Of a stretch of DNA of 64,000 nt, positions 1-32,599 are shown piece by piece. A program made the position numbers and the translations under genes. The DNA is from Mansonella perstans (lineage: Eukaryota; Nematoda; Chromadorea; Rhabditida; Onchocercidae). The notes beneath the pieces were generated by a model, which was not told where the DNA came from, made no database searches, and saw only the letters and a list, made by a program, of their open reading frames with translations. Position 1 is the stretch's first letter. Each line of letters begins with the position of its first letter. Location: positions 1 through 64,000 of the forward strand of contig JBAMDO010000228.1 of NCBI GenBank assembly GCA_037074765.1, written 5' to 3'.

Positions 1-1777
1 TCTTGCTTTAAAATTTCTACTTTTAACATATATATTCATTTTGAACTGAAATGATTATTGGTTTTTATTGTAAATAAATTTTGGGCCTGAATTTCAAATG
101 ATAATAAAATAACCATGGATAGCAACTAACTATTTTTAGATCTCTTAATGTGTAAGAGATAAGTTCAAATTCTATTTTTAATTTCACATTGATTTAATAA
201 TGCTTTGGATGATATTGCGATCATGAAATAACATTTTATTAACACTATAAATTTTATTTAATTGATAATTTTTTTTTTTTTGCGTTACCAAATTACTATC
301 CGCGGAGTATTTTCAGATCGGAAAAAAGAGAAAGATAGAGTATAATTGTTTTTTTTTTTTTTCGAAATTTCGATCAATTTTATTCTAATATCAAATATTA
401 GAGCAAAAGTTCATTTTCGGTTAATTAGATAAGCTTTATTGATACTTTAAAGATATTTACTTCATTATCTTCTATTGTTGTTGTGGATATGAAAGAGAAT
501 AGAAGCAGTAAATCTTTATCAATGAATTATCTTTTAACAGACCGAATTTTTAATTTTAATCTTTGTAATGAATTATTCGATGGAAAATTTTCCGTGTACT
601 TCATGTATCACACTATGAAATGAAGCACACATAGCAGGTCAAATTAAGAGCATCGGTCATCCATCAAATGGTTGTCGATACAACAGATCATTAATTTGAG
701 CGAATAAAACGTAGGATAATATAGCAGGAGTAAATAAATTTGTAATGAAAAGTTGTGCGGTCAGTAACTACTCTAAAACTTTAACAATATTACTACCTCA
801 TTAAGTGCTAAGATTTAAATGACCCGGAAATATCATCTTATCTGATTGCTAATAAAATTGTTCATTTAGCGATAAAATTTCGAAATTCAAATCCAACATG
901 TGTTAAGCTTTCTTCCAATGAAATGAAGCTATTAATTTGTAATAACAAAAGTAATAAAGCAACAGAGATTATTTGGTTGATTAAAATTAACTTCGAAAGA
1001 AGAAATCAAACTTGCTAAATATCATTTATTATAGTATCATATTGTAGGAATTCGTGCAATAGAGGAGGAATTTTTTGTGAGTTCATTTCATTTTAGTATT
1101 TAGAATTTAGAAATTTTTTTTTGAATTCTATTTCTTATTCTTTTTTTAAAATTTATCTAAAATGCTAAAAAAAAAAAAAAAAAAAAAACAAAACAGTATG
1201 GTTAAAATATTGTGCATTTTGCTCATTCATTTCATTTAATAATTGCCTAAAATTGCTTGCATCCTTGAAATTGCTATCCTGAAGAGTTTCTTTCACATTT
1301 TATTTTGATAAAATTATCGTTTATGCAAAAAAAAAAAAAAAAAAGAAAATTCATCATTTTAAGAAAAAAAAGAGCGAGAGAAAAGGGGAGAATGAGAGGG
1401 AGAGAGAGCGAGAGGTTGAAATGATTGCACACGTTTTCCTTTTATATTCATTTTTTTTTATTATTATTATCTTATATATATATATATATACATTTTGATT
1501 CACTCTTATACTTTTCAAAATTTTCAATTAATTTCTTTTTTTTCAATTTTTCAATCCATTCTTTCAACATAAATATATAGAAAGGAGGCGGAAATCGATC
1601 CTGAAACGTGTGACTGATGAAAATTATAATATAAATATGTCTTTATAATTATAATATATAATATGTTTGATTGATAATTAAAATAAGTATTTGTTTTTGC
1701 TCATTTTAAGTTCATTCAGGCTAGTTCAAACTAAATTAGTTTGCTTCTTGTAAAATATGATTTTTCATCGACAATAA

Positions 1778-1858
1778 ATGAATAACTTAATTGTTAAATG
1801 AATAATTTATGAATAACTTAATTGTTAAATGAATAATTTATGAATAACTTAATTGTTA
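1778..1858. repeat. 31-bp tandem repeat, about 2.6 copies
   Basis: A unit beginning GAATAACTTAATTGTTAAAT starts at about 1780, 1811 and 1842, which gives a 31-bp period. The copies are nearly identical and the last one is truncated. It lies upstream of abl; no function is visible. Confidence 0.85.
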
Positions 1859-2084
1859 TTTTTGCTGGTACATTAATTTTTTCTTACTATTTATCCGAAA
1901 TATTATCCATTACTGTATAATCATTTTATTGTATTACTACTACTACTACTACTACTATCATTATTATAATCATGTAATAATTGTTAGGTCATGTCATGAC
2001 GATGAATGGCTGTTGTGAATCGATCAAATAAATATTTGTGTGTTATAAAAGAGTATCCAGCAATGAAGAGGAATTTTTGTTGAG

Positions 2085-2180
2085 GAGAAAGAAGAGAAAG
2101 AAAGAAAGAGAGAAAGAGAGAGAGGAGAGAAGAGAGAGAAGAGGGAGAGGAAGAGGAAGAGGGAGAGGGAGAGGGAGAAA
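2085..2180 (+). repeat. Purine-rich GA/GGGA tract
   Basis: Nearly 100 bases are almost pure purine on the + strand (AAAG, GAGA and GGGAGA units). Such mirror-like purine tracts can form triplex DNA. The tract creates artificial open frames on both strands (Arg/Glu/Gly-rich on +, Ser/Leu/Pro-rich on -), which I do not treat as genes. Confidence 0.85.
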
Positions 2181-3676
2181 CCTGAAAATGAAACCGATGA
2201 TGATGTCCATTCAAATGACCGGGTCACTTAATAAATCCTCATTAGAAATGCAATTGAACGAAAGGATTTCATTGCATTACATTACATTCATCATTATAAA
2301 AAATACTACATATCTATGTTGTATTATCTACAACGATATATATATATATATATGTAAATTAATAAAATTCACATAAACCATTGGCACAAAATGTTTCAGT
2401 AAATTTGTCTCCCCTCTCCTCCCCCGCCTATCCGTGAGATTCATCATAACATCTCTGGTAGTTATTAATCCTTACAAATGATCATCTTTGTATCATTCGT
2501 GTAATTATCCCCGAGATATTTATTATTTATTATTCATAGTTATTTCTTCTATTTTTTTCCGCTCATCTTCCCTTTTTACTATTTCATAGTTTTCTATTGA
2601 AGATTTTGAAAAAAAAAAAAAGCAAATAGAATGTAGGAGCAAAATGTTGTAAGTGACATTTTTTTTTTGTATAAGGTCATGCATGAATTGAAATACTGTT
2701 AAATATGTAAATTATTTCTTAAAATTACATTACTCGATTATGTACGATCATTGCTCATTAAAATTATTTCCTATCTTAATTATGATTGAAATTCAAGAAG
2801 TGTCATTGAATTATTCAACATTATAATTATTCCGGAAGTGATAGATGGAATAATCTATGATATTTAAGAATAGTTTCAAATGAACTTTAGATTTATTCGT
2901 AAAAAGTTCAAAATACTGTATGTAATTATCAAATTTATTTGATTATCACATATGTTACGGAATATTTATTTCTACAAAATATCTCTTTATATTTTTGTTT
3001 TTTTTTTTTTTGTTGATTATATCAATTGGTGGTTTATTCTGATAAAACATAAAACACATTTTTTTTTTTTTTCTTCAATAGTAAAAATTTGCGATTGATG
3101 TAACTTTAGGGCATGTGTATAAAATGTGTGATTTATAACATATGTGCAAATTATGCTTCAATGTTCCAAATTTAAAGGTACAAGATTCTCTTAAGCTAAG
3201 TAGTTTTGATGTTAATTATGGTTAATTTTAAAAAGTACGAAAATTTTTCAACATTCCATTTGAATGGTATAACAAAAAGATTTTGTATAAAGTTTCTCGA
3301 AGAAAACTTTTTAAAGATCTGATTTCAATCGGATCATTAACAAAGAAAGTCATTAATTACCTAAAGGTTATTCAGTATAATTGAATGTGTGATGCATTGA
3401 TGGAATGGATAGTTTTATGTCTTTCGATCTCTTTGTACGATATCTTTCTTTGCAACTATATAATATCAGTGCAACATCTATATGACAACATACATATCTG
3501 AATGAACTATGTAATGATTTTGTTTTAGTTTTCTTTTAATATTTTTAATGTTATTAGAAAATATTACAGTATATTTTCAATTTACTTTATAACTATTTTT
3601 CCGATATCTCATCTTATCGTTGTCGAAAAATATTTAAATAAGTTTTTTTTTTTCCTGTCCTAATAATAATATCCTA

Positions 3677-3684
3677 TTTTGCAG
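3677..3684 (+). promoter_or_regulatory. Possible trans-splice or 5' UTR acceptor for abl
   Basis: A TTTTGCAG acceptor ends at 3684, 74 bases before the abl start codon at 3759. In nematodes such a site just upstream of the first ATG is often an SL1 trans-splice acceptor or the start of a 5' UTR exon. The sequence alone cannot separate the two. A weaker acceptor-like CTACAG ends at 3719. Confidence 0.4.
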
Positions 3685-3758
3685 CATTAGAATTAATCAG
3701 GTGATAAAATGTTCTACAGGAATAATGTTTATTAGAAAAAATGATGAAAGGATAGCTA

Positions 3759-24071
<20,313 letters not shown>

Positions 24072-25074
24072 TTTTTGTGTACCTGCTAGCTTTGTTGTTG
24101 ATGTTCTTACCTTTCTTTTCAGGAATTTTCTGTTCAAAGCCTTCTTGTGCACACTAGTATGCAAACTTTTTTAGAAAACTTAATCAGTATATCGGTTTTT
24201 TTTAAGCAGGAATATGAGATCATAATTTTGCCCAGATCTTGAACTGGGATTCTGTATTTATAATCCGAGAAATATCGGCTTTAATTTATTAAGGCTGTAG
24301 AAATCGTCCATAGTCTTACGAAAGTAGCAAAGATTAAATTAAGGCCTTAGATCTTTGATACTTTCAAGAACTGATGAAAGTGCTTAATGGTGCTTTGAAC
24401 ATCGGCAATTAAATTTTATGCTGATTGTATATCTGTATGACTCTTGTTGATGTATTGATTAATTTCGTTTGTATCGAATTTATCATTTGATAAATTTGCG
24501 GTTAGCATCAATCTTTTTTTTTCTCTGTCTGTCTTGGCTCCTCTACTCTGTAATGTAGAATTTGCGGGCTTACGACATGTTGGTTGTATTTGTTATTTTT
24601 ATTTTAAGATCTCTTCGAGAGTATTTAGGTACTTTTACTTAAAGGCATTTTGTTCAAGTCCGGCAGACTTTAACCAAATGATATTTTTGCAAAGGAATAC
24701 TTTTTCGGTTGTTAGCTGATACCAACTGTGAAGTGTGAATTGATAATTCGTTTTCTCGGAGAGTTATTGTTTAAGTTTTAGAAAAAAGATGAAAATCTGT
24801 TGAAAGAGGGGAGAGATGAAAGGAGATAGTGATTTTCGAAAAATCATAAAGGAAAACAATCTTAGATTATGTTTGATGAAATTATTGGTATGAGCCTTTT
24901 ATTGTAACTAATATTTCGAGAAAAGAAAGCAAAAATTATGATCGAACGGTTCAACTGAAATTTCAGATTTTTTCCTGTCCTTTAACTTTTTTTCAAATAA
25001 TTTCAACTACTCACTATGCATTACTTTATTCACTTCCACTATTAGCTGTTTTTATAATATGAATAATGTTACGC

Positions 25075-25080
25075 AATAAA
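25075..25080 (+). terminator. Candidate abl polyadenylation signal
   Basis: Canonical AATAAA about 1 kb after the abl stop codon at 24071. Other AATAAA-like strings occur further on, so the true site is uncertain. Confidence 0.35.
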
Positions 25081-25594
25081 AGCTGTTTTTCTTCTATCCT
25101 GTGAGTATATGCAGTTCGATTTTTGAATTTTTCAGTTTGCCAGTCAAGTTTTTTTAAAATTAACATCAAATTAACATTTGGATCTTTATATATTAGTATC
25201 ACATTATAAATACGGTGCTGTGTAATCTGATGTTAATGAGAACAATGTTTTGATAATTATGATTCTAATATTTATTATAAGCAGCATTTATTTTTCATCT
25301 TTTTCCTTTTACTAAGCTAATTAATTTCATGATCCAAAGAAAGGAATATATTTATTTCATATTGTGTGCTTTATATATTTGAATAAAATAAGAAAAAGCA
25401 ATAGATTATTTGCAGATGTTAACATAACAAATCATTTCAAATGTACTAACTACTAAAATAGATTTCATATCAATTTGCAATCTTCAGTTACTTTTTTTCC
25501 TTTGCATCCTATATATTTAGAAGGATGTTTAACAAATTATCTGGCAATTAAATATTACGGGATTGATTCAGATTAATGAATTCGTAGTTACAAT

Positions 25595-25927
25595 TTATAT
25601 CCTTTTTAATTCACAATGAATGAAATTTTTTTTTGAGCAGGGAATATTTTTGATATAAAACAAGAGAAATAATGGGAGATTTTTTGCTTTTAGTACTTTT
25701 TTCTTCACAAGTTTCCTCAGTGATTGTTTTATAACTGATAATGTTTTGATGACAGCGATCATTCGGTGATGCTTTAATAAATCGAAGCTAGTATCATTGT
25801 ATAAAGGGTAATTTGTAGCCAGGAACTGTTGAATTGCAGCACAAATGGTTTCTGAATACATAGAATGAATTGTAAACTGCGCAAAGGTACATATGATAGC
25901 TATTACAAGCTTTTCAAGAAATGAAAG
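25595..25927 (-). CDS. Unrecognised minus-strand exon, about 110 codons
   Basis: Directly after an AATTTTAG acceptor (ending at 25928, minus strand) there is an open frame of 110 codons. It reads from LSFLEKLVIAIICTF through AIQQFLATNYPLYNDTSF and HHRMIAVIKTLSVIKQ to a stop at 25595. The last 35 or so codons look like translated AT-rich intron, so a donor near 25692 (CTT|GTGAAG) is possible. The length is long for chance at this base composition. I recognise no family and found no convincing partner exon, so it could be a terminal exon of an unknown gene or chance. It lies downstream of flp-19 on the same strand. Confidence 0.3.
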   Translation of the reverse strand, partial: LSFLEKLVIAIICTFAQFTIHSMYSETICAAIQQFLATNYPLYNDTSFDLLKHHRMIAVIKTLSVIKQSLRKLVKKKVLKAKNLPLFLLFYIKNIPCSKKNFIHCELKRI

Positions 25928-26184
25928 CTAAAATTTGGATTCAGGTTAGGTAAAGAAAGAGAAATTCGGTATGATGTAATAAATAAATAAATGAAAATGA
26001 ATTTTGCTAAATGCTACTAATATCTGTTAACACCTAAATATTTGTCAACTTGAGTGTGTTCACTTATCAAGTAAATGAGATGGAAGATTTTTATCCATAA
26101 AAATGACGCATATTCTCTTCAAGCATAAAAGATCAATCTTTTTGTTGTAAATGAAAAAAAAACCAAACAGATACAATTTGATGA

Positions 26185-26190
26185 TTTATT
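26185..26190 (-). terminator. Candidate flp-19 polyadenylation signal
   Basis: The + strand TTTATT is AATAAA on the minus strand, about 300 bases past the flp-19 stop codon. It is the nearest clear signal I noticed. Confidence 0.35.
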
Positions 26191-26485
26191 AGAAATAATT
26201 AAAATAATTTGCATACTATTGCATGCATTCGAATGCAAAATTGATGAAATTTGTTACATGTTACATCTAATTTACAATTTGGAAGTAAGGATTTCCTACT
26301 AGAATCAAAGTTTGCATGCTATGCTTTCGAACTTATATGAATAAAGATTATTGGTTTTTGCAATGGGGACAATTATATCAAAAGAGGAAGTGGACAAATC
26401 ATTTTTTTAATCAGCAGCAAATTTTAAAAGCAGAAAGCGAGATCATTTGTTTTCATTCATGGTGCAAGCCTTGTGCTCTTTACAA

Positions 26486-27642
26486 TCAGCCAAGGCGTAC
26501 TTTACTGACCCAATTTGCTCGTTTACCAAATCTCAGTTGGCTTGCCCAGCGTTTTAAACGTGGATCATAGTACATCTGTAATTTTTTGAGTTATTTGTGT
26601 TCTTTCCAAATTTGCATTTTCATGTGTAAAGGAAAAATTCCCGTAATTCATTCAAAACAGTAGTTCATTAATTTATCAAATCTTAACTTACTTGCCTAAG
26701 CCAGCAGTAAGAGATTTTGATCTTTTCCAAGATCAAAGTGATTGTTTTGATTGCGAGGGCAATTGCAATGAAAGGTCACAACGGAAGATATTCGAACGGA
26801 GTAAATAGTTTAACAAGGATTTGAATATTAAAGTATTCATTGATATTCTTTGTTCATACTTATTGAACATTATCATCTGTTAAGGACTTAACTGATAAAC
26901 TTATTGAAGTTTTATATTCATTGTTAAAGTTTGTTAAACTATGCCTATCTTATGTTATTATGACACAATACGCAGTATTATAATTACTATCCAGGAATTG
27001 CATGATTGAGACTAAGCTTGTCTTATCATTTTGTAGTGTTGCTATTGCTGCATTGTATATAAAAGCATAAGTCTAATTGGACTGAGATAAACATTAGTAA
27101 TGAATTATTTCGACCTTGTGGCTAATCACGTGTGGCTATATTTTCAAATCATTTGATTTTTCTCAAGTAGTAAGTGGCAGTCTAGCTGTTTCAGTCTAGC
27201 TTTATGCCTATTAGTTGTTGACACTTCATTATTCCATAATATTAGGTTAGTTGGATCAAATGATATGAGCAGTGACTGGTATTAGAAATCGGAAAAAAAA
27301 AGTTGGTAACGAACTGCATTAGACAATTGATTTGGCCATTGTTCCATACCATCCATATAAGGCCATAGGTCTTGCTTATATTCGTTTACTTCATCTGTTA
27401 GAGTATCTGAAACTAAAAATCAAGACTTGAACATCTGTAACAAAAGCCAAATTATTCAAAAACTAAATGTGTTCAAATGAAGAAATCTATCAATTTAAGG
27501 ATTAAGAACCACTCTTATTAGTCAGCCTTATTTAACAATGTATTCTATCAAGCATGCAACAATTAGTTAAAAAAAAAATAGTCTTACTTTGTGCTAATGC
27601 TAGAAGTGGAAGGATGGAATAAAGTAATAATTCTGTGAACAT
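26486..27642 (-). CDS. flp-19: FMRFamide-like neuropeptide precursor FLP-19
   Basis: Three minus-strand exons: 27642-27588, 27406-27315 and 26575-26486. Junction phases agree (1, then 0), giving 78 residues. Residues 1-18 (MFTELLLYSILPLLALAQ) are a typical signal peptide. The last exon reads MYYDPRLKR, WASQLRFG, KR, ANWVSKVRLG, stop. The dibasic KR sites and glycine amidation donors are those of a neuropeptide precursor. The two peptides, WASQLRF-amide and ANWVSKVRL-amide, closely resemble C. elegans FLP-19 (WANQVRFamide and ASWASSVRFamide, from memory) in sequence and order. The product would be secreted from neurons and act on peptide receptors. Donors are GTAAGA and GTTCGT; acceptors are GTTTCAG and ATTACAG. 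Odd point: the second peptide ends in Leu-amide, not Phe-amide. A further small exon in the 739-bp intron 2 cannot be excluded. Confidence 0.88.
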
Positions 27643-27665
27643 TCTTGAACTCTGAACTATGATAC

Positions 27666-27676
27666 CTGAAATTTCA
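27666..27676 (-). promoter_or_regulatory. Possible trans-splice acceptor of flp-19
   Basis: On the minus strand TGAAATTTCAG ends at 27666, 23 bases before the flp-19 ATG at 27642. The distance and sequence suit SL1 trans-splicing or a 5' UTR exon acceptor. Confidence 0.4.
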
Positions 27677-30300
27677 TTATTTGTGGTACAAGAAAATCAA
27701 ACAAAAAAAATACATTTCTGATCGGAGCGATGAAAGAGAACGGAAAATGTATAAAGGGGAATGTACGAGTGATAAAAGAAAATTGAAAATGTGCAACCGA
27801 TATTTAATTTAATCGTCAAATCAATTTAAATTTCATTTACGTTCCGTGATGCAATTCCCACATATTTGCTAGAATAATAATAATCATCTTTTAGGTAGAA
27901 ACTTTCAAATACTCTAGTTCAGTCATATTTTTAATCATAATGGTGTTGTAAATGAATTTTTGAATGATCTTTTAGTTCAAGCATTGAAATCTTAAATAAT
28001 CATGACAAAATAATTTACAGATTTATTTGATGTTTAAGTGTGCTTCAGTGCTTCATAATAATAATAATCATGTAAACTCCAATAAATGCGTTTTGCTACT
28101 TGAAAAAAATGTCCCATAAATTGAAGGTTTTTTGTCTTGGAAAAAAAGCTTGGCGAGAGAAAGAAAACAGAAATAGACGAATTGTACAAAAAGCTTATCA
28201 ACATATCCAAATATATACACAAGCATTTCTTATTTCTTGAAGATAATTTATATTTAATTGGCTTAAGTCAAGCGATAATTTGGCCATCTGAAACTTGTCA
28301 TTAATGAGATACATTTTAAAAAACAATTAAAAAATATTTTCATTGGAGTGATTAATAATCAACATTTGTAAAGCGAAAGTAATCATCAAAACAGCAAAAA
28401 GAAAAACATCCTTTAAATTTAATGTTGATTTTTTCATTGCTAATTTCATTGCTATTTAAATATAATTTACAATATTTCACTTTTAGAAAAGCCATTCTCT
28501 AAAGTGTATGATCAGTTTAATAACATTTAGCAAACTTTAGTCTATTTAGAAATAGGCCTTTTTTTATAATTATTATTTAGTTATTTCATACCTAGTTCTG
28601 ATATTTGGGAGAGTTTGAAATGTCAAGTTTTTTGGAACTTTAATTAACACTTATTATGAATATCATTCAGTCAAGCAACATTTCAAATAAAAGTTCATAA
28701 AATGAGATGGAAATTCAGCTCTATAGCTCAAATAAAAAACGGGAACTTTTAATCTATCATTGCAATTAACATTGATGAATTCATTTAAAGTTTTTATCAG
28801 TGAAAGAGTAGCCTACAACTATCCTTAAACTTAAATCGTAAATCTTTCGTTGAAAGTATTCTGATAATTAAATCAGACGGTAGAAATTTCCTATATTTTA
28901 TTAGAAAGTATGCGTAACATGTGTAAATACTTAGTTATTACAGGTACGAACCACATATATTTATTATTATTTGATCTGGAAATCGGTGAATGTAATGGAA
29001 GTAATTTAAAAGGAATTCTGGGAAGGATGAAGATGCTTATTTCATCCATGTAATACTTTTTTACGGATATTAACCAAAAAAAAAAAAAGCGCAAAATGGA
29101 TAAAAAAGAAAATGGAGGAAGGCAGAAATTAAATCCAGTGGGAGAAGGATAAAATTGAAATTATTTATTTCAATGAAACAGCTGAAAATGAAGGAAAGAA
29201 ATAAAATGAAATGAGAAAAGGAGGCCTTATTTTATTATTCATAAATTAATTAAATTATTTAGAGACAAATTACCAATCGTAATAGAAATACGCAAAGTGG
29301 TTTATTAAAAAGTGAAGGATTGGTGAAACATCAAAAAATAATTTGTTAAGTCCTTTCGTTTTTTTTTTTTGTTTCGTTCTGACAACAAAATATTAATTTT
29401 ATTGGAAAAAATTTGTTACAAATTGATCAAGTTTCAACTACAAATACAAATTGCTTGTTTGTAAATTCAATAAGTTATTCAGTTGGTTTTTGCCAACCTT
29501 TTTACTGCAATTAATTACTGCAGTTGTCATACAATAATTATTAATGCTTTGAAAAGAAACAAAGACTAACATAATTTGTAATTAACAATAATTATTACAC
29601 GTGTTGTTTCTGATTCATATGATTTTATTGTCTCACACGTACTCATTCTTTTTTGTGAAGTTTAAACTCTTACGTAAGTGGGCATTTGAATAGACTTCAC
29701 ACACGCTCTTTTTTTAAAATCATAAAAATCTGATAAAGAATCGGAATGAAATCGTTTTGTATAACCAGTAATAATTAACGATCAACACAGCTTTTCATAA
29801 TAATTAACGAACTTTTTTTTGTTTCATGAAAAAAATTTATGATTTGATTAAATTTTATCAGTCAAAGTTTCTTCTTCATATAATTGAATATTTTAAATTA
29901 CTATGATTCGTATCGATTTTACTGTAATTCTCTTGTCCAATCCATTGGTCAGAATGAAAGTAAATCGAACAGAGAGGAGTACCTTTGAGGGAAGGGTATT
30001 ATATTGCAATTTTGTACTATTCCGGTATGGTGGGAAATTTCTGAATTTAGCAATAAACGTTATTACAACTCATCGAAATTTTTTAATGAAACTTTTATAA
30101 TAAGCTCGTCATTGATCTTCAAAGATTAAAATGCATAACTAATCTAATTGTTTTTTGAAGGCTCTTAATGGTTCCGTGAAAATCTTCGCTAAACACATTA
30201 CAACTTGGAATAGATGGTTACGTGAGAGAAGAAATTTGATACTTAAAAATTTCGACATTATCAAAGAAATTAATTCCTCCTTCTTGTACACTTCGTTCAT

Positions 30301-30586
30301 CTTGAGAAACTTTTTCTTACTGTTGTCATACGGTGGTCACATTTCAATAATCAATAAATTTGCCTGTATTTTACTTTTTATCGAGAAAAATCAAAATCTC
30401 AATATGTATCGTTAATATTCTTAACAGTATGCGAGACAAGATTTATTATTTAATAATATTCAGATCTAATTGCATACAATATCCAAGTGCCTTCGTAATA
30501 AATAAAATAAAAAAATAAATTGAAAATTTTTAATTTAGGATTTATAGCATTTATCAGCTAAACCAAACAAGTGCCTCAAATACTTC
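30301..30586 (+). repeat. Dispersed repeat, copy B
   Basis: Second copy of the element at 21125-21406, same orientation, 9.2 kb away. It starts CTTGAGAAACTTTTTCTTAC and ends at AAGTGCCTCAAATACTT, with scattered substitutions and small indels. The sequence on either side of the two copies does not match, so the boundaries are sharp. Confidence 0.85.
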
Positions 30587-32445
30587 AAACTAAATTAACT
30601 TAGATAAGACAAAATAAAATTTAAATAGTGTGTTTCTTAGTATTCAAGATGAAATGAATTTAACTTGAATTAAACTGAAAAAGATAAATTTAATAAACTA
30701 AATCGATATATTTTCTTTCCCGTTTTCTATTATCATTTAGAAATAACTTTTTTTTGATCTATTAAATTCATTCATTTATTGAAATGATTGAGAGGAATCG
30801 ATTCGTTTCCTAAGCAATTTCACTACCATATATTACGAAAATTAAATTTAAAATTACTTCACATTGGTATACACAAATTGTTCCTTTCATTTTCTGAAAA
30901 AAAAAAGAAAAAAAACCTTGCACATTTCAATTGGCAGAATTTAGTCAGAAATAGCACTTTTGGTGCCATAATCAAACGGAAATGGGATATTTGTAAGGTT
31001 ATTGGATGAAGCATTTCGGTTTAGTCGAAACTTTCGAGAATATCACAATACGTCAACAAAAATGGAAGAGTTCCCATGAACATTAGGAAATATTTTAGGC
31101 TGTAGACTTCTAAGATTAAAATTACTTATTTTTTGGCCTTAAACTACTGTATTACATGATTTGTTCGTTTATGCATTGCATTTTTGTATGGTATTTCAAC
31201 CATCATCGTTATTTTTTTTTCTCTGCAATTTTTTAATAAATTGGAAGCTTTTCGAAATTGTGACGAAAATTTAATTAGTTAAAGCGGCATATCTATTTCT
31301 CGTCCTCCACAATTTCATCTGTCACTGATTATCTTTCAAATATTTTTCCAATTAATCAATCAATCAATCAAACAATCAGTTGATCAATCGAGTCAAAAAA
31401 GCGTCATAATAAATGGTATCAAACCGTATTATGCGTATTATCATTTGCAGGAAAATAATATGGCTTAAAAAAGTGCTAAGGCATATTTTACAAGGTATTA
31501 CGGTAACTAAAATATGCTGGTATTTCTTTCATGGAACTTTTTTCAGGCATTCTTCAATGTATCGCAGTAATTTAAAATGTATCAGTTATGAAAAACTCTA
31601 CTTTATAGAAGTGAAGGAAAATTATTTCTTTTCCTTCGCTATTATTCACACTAATGATGTTAAAACTAAGTGGTCAGATAAAAAAGTTTCAAAATGAAAT
31701 TTTTAGTGAAATTATTTGTATTAAAAGATAAATTCTACGAAATTGTAACACGGCAATATGATGATGAACTTAAGAAATATTTCTTAAGTCTGCATATTCA
31801 TTACTTTCGAGAATATTTCGGGATATCTTAGACAATTAGAGAAGATACTTATGAATAATAAGTGAGTTAAAAACGAATTTAATTTCGAAACTAAGAAAGC
31901 GATGAAGAATGAGAAGTGGTCCAGCTGTGGAACTCTAGCATTTCATATAGAAGTCAAGCTGGCCTTTCTCTGTCATTATCAATATCAATTTTCTACAAAT
32001 ATTTTTAAATCAGATAGACTGAATTAAAAAAATAAAGATTTTTTTTTTAGGATTAAGTGTCGGAAAACACATTGAATGGTAAATAAAAAATCTATTTTTT
32101 AAAATATTATTTAACGAATATTTTTTTGCGAAATTAATTAATTATTCATAAAAAAAATGCAACATTGAAAAGAAAGGATTCTGGTAAAGATTACAATTAA
32201 AATAATTATCTAGTGCAATGAATAGAAATAAATAATGTGAAACAGCAATGAAATATTTAGATGGAAATAATTAATCAAAATTTTGAATGAAATGATGAGA
32301 CTAAATAAAAAGAAAGCAACAAAAAGAAATGACAAATATATTATTTACATTACTATTTTTTAGGAGAAAAATGTTTCTGATGCTTTTTAATATTCTTTTA
32401 AATTGTGTCAAAATTGTTAAAAATTCTCAAATGTGAAATTTAAAG

Positions 32446-32599
32446 TTATTAAAAATGATGTAATGTAAATTTTTAAAGAATAAATAAGGCTTGGGATCAT
32501 TTCTTAAGGAAAGTGAAAAAACTTATTAAAAATGATGTAATGTAAATTTTTAAAGAATAAATAAGGCTTGGAATCATTTCTTAAGGAAAGTGAAAAACA
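32446..32599 (+). repeat. 77-bp tandem duplication
   Basis: Two adjacent copies (32446-32522 and 32523-32599) start TTATTAAAAATGATGTAATG and share TAAATAAGGCTTG(G/A)GATC-type internal sequence. I see only one or two differences, so the duplication is recent. Confidence 0.9.

Larger units (their letters stand above)
1..3758. other. Upstream non-coding region with simple repeats
   Basis: I see no supported coding exon here. The stretch is AT-rich and broken by poly-A/poly-T runs, purine-rich GA tracts (about 1373-1423 and 2085-2180), a TA run near 1475-1490, a CTA triplet run near 1937-1957 and a 31-bp tandem repeat near 1778-1858. It precedes the first recognised abl coding exon and probably contains the promoter and any 5' UTR exon of that gene. 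I cannot place a transcription start. Confidence 0.6.
24072..26485. other. abl 3' UTR and intergenic DNA
   Basis: This is AT-rich sequence after the abl stop. The first clear AATAAA on the + strand is at 25075-25080, about 1 kb past the stop, so the 3' UTR may reach there. A long minus-strand open frame at 25595-25927 is listed separately. The 3' UTR of flp-19 runs into this region from the other side. Nothing else is supported. Confidence 0.55.

Noticed and set aside
2038..2376. Arg/Glu/Gly-rich + strand ORF and overlapping Ser/Leu-rich minus-strand ORFs
   Set aside because: They arise from the purine-rich simple repeat; no other coding sign.
26316..26570. 84-codon + strand ORF with Cys pair and LPNLSWLAQRF
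   Set aside because: Its good-looking half is the exact antisense of flp-19 exon 3, which has far stronger evidence.
26656..26817. + strand open frame with CFDCEGNCNE in flp-19 intron 2
   Set aside because: About 50 codons without ATG or splice support; the opposite strand is equally open, so chance is likely.
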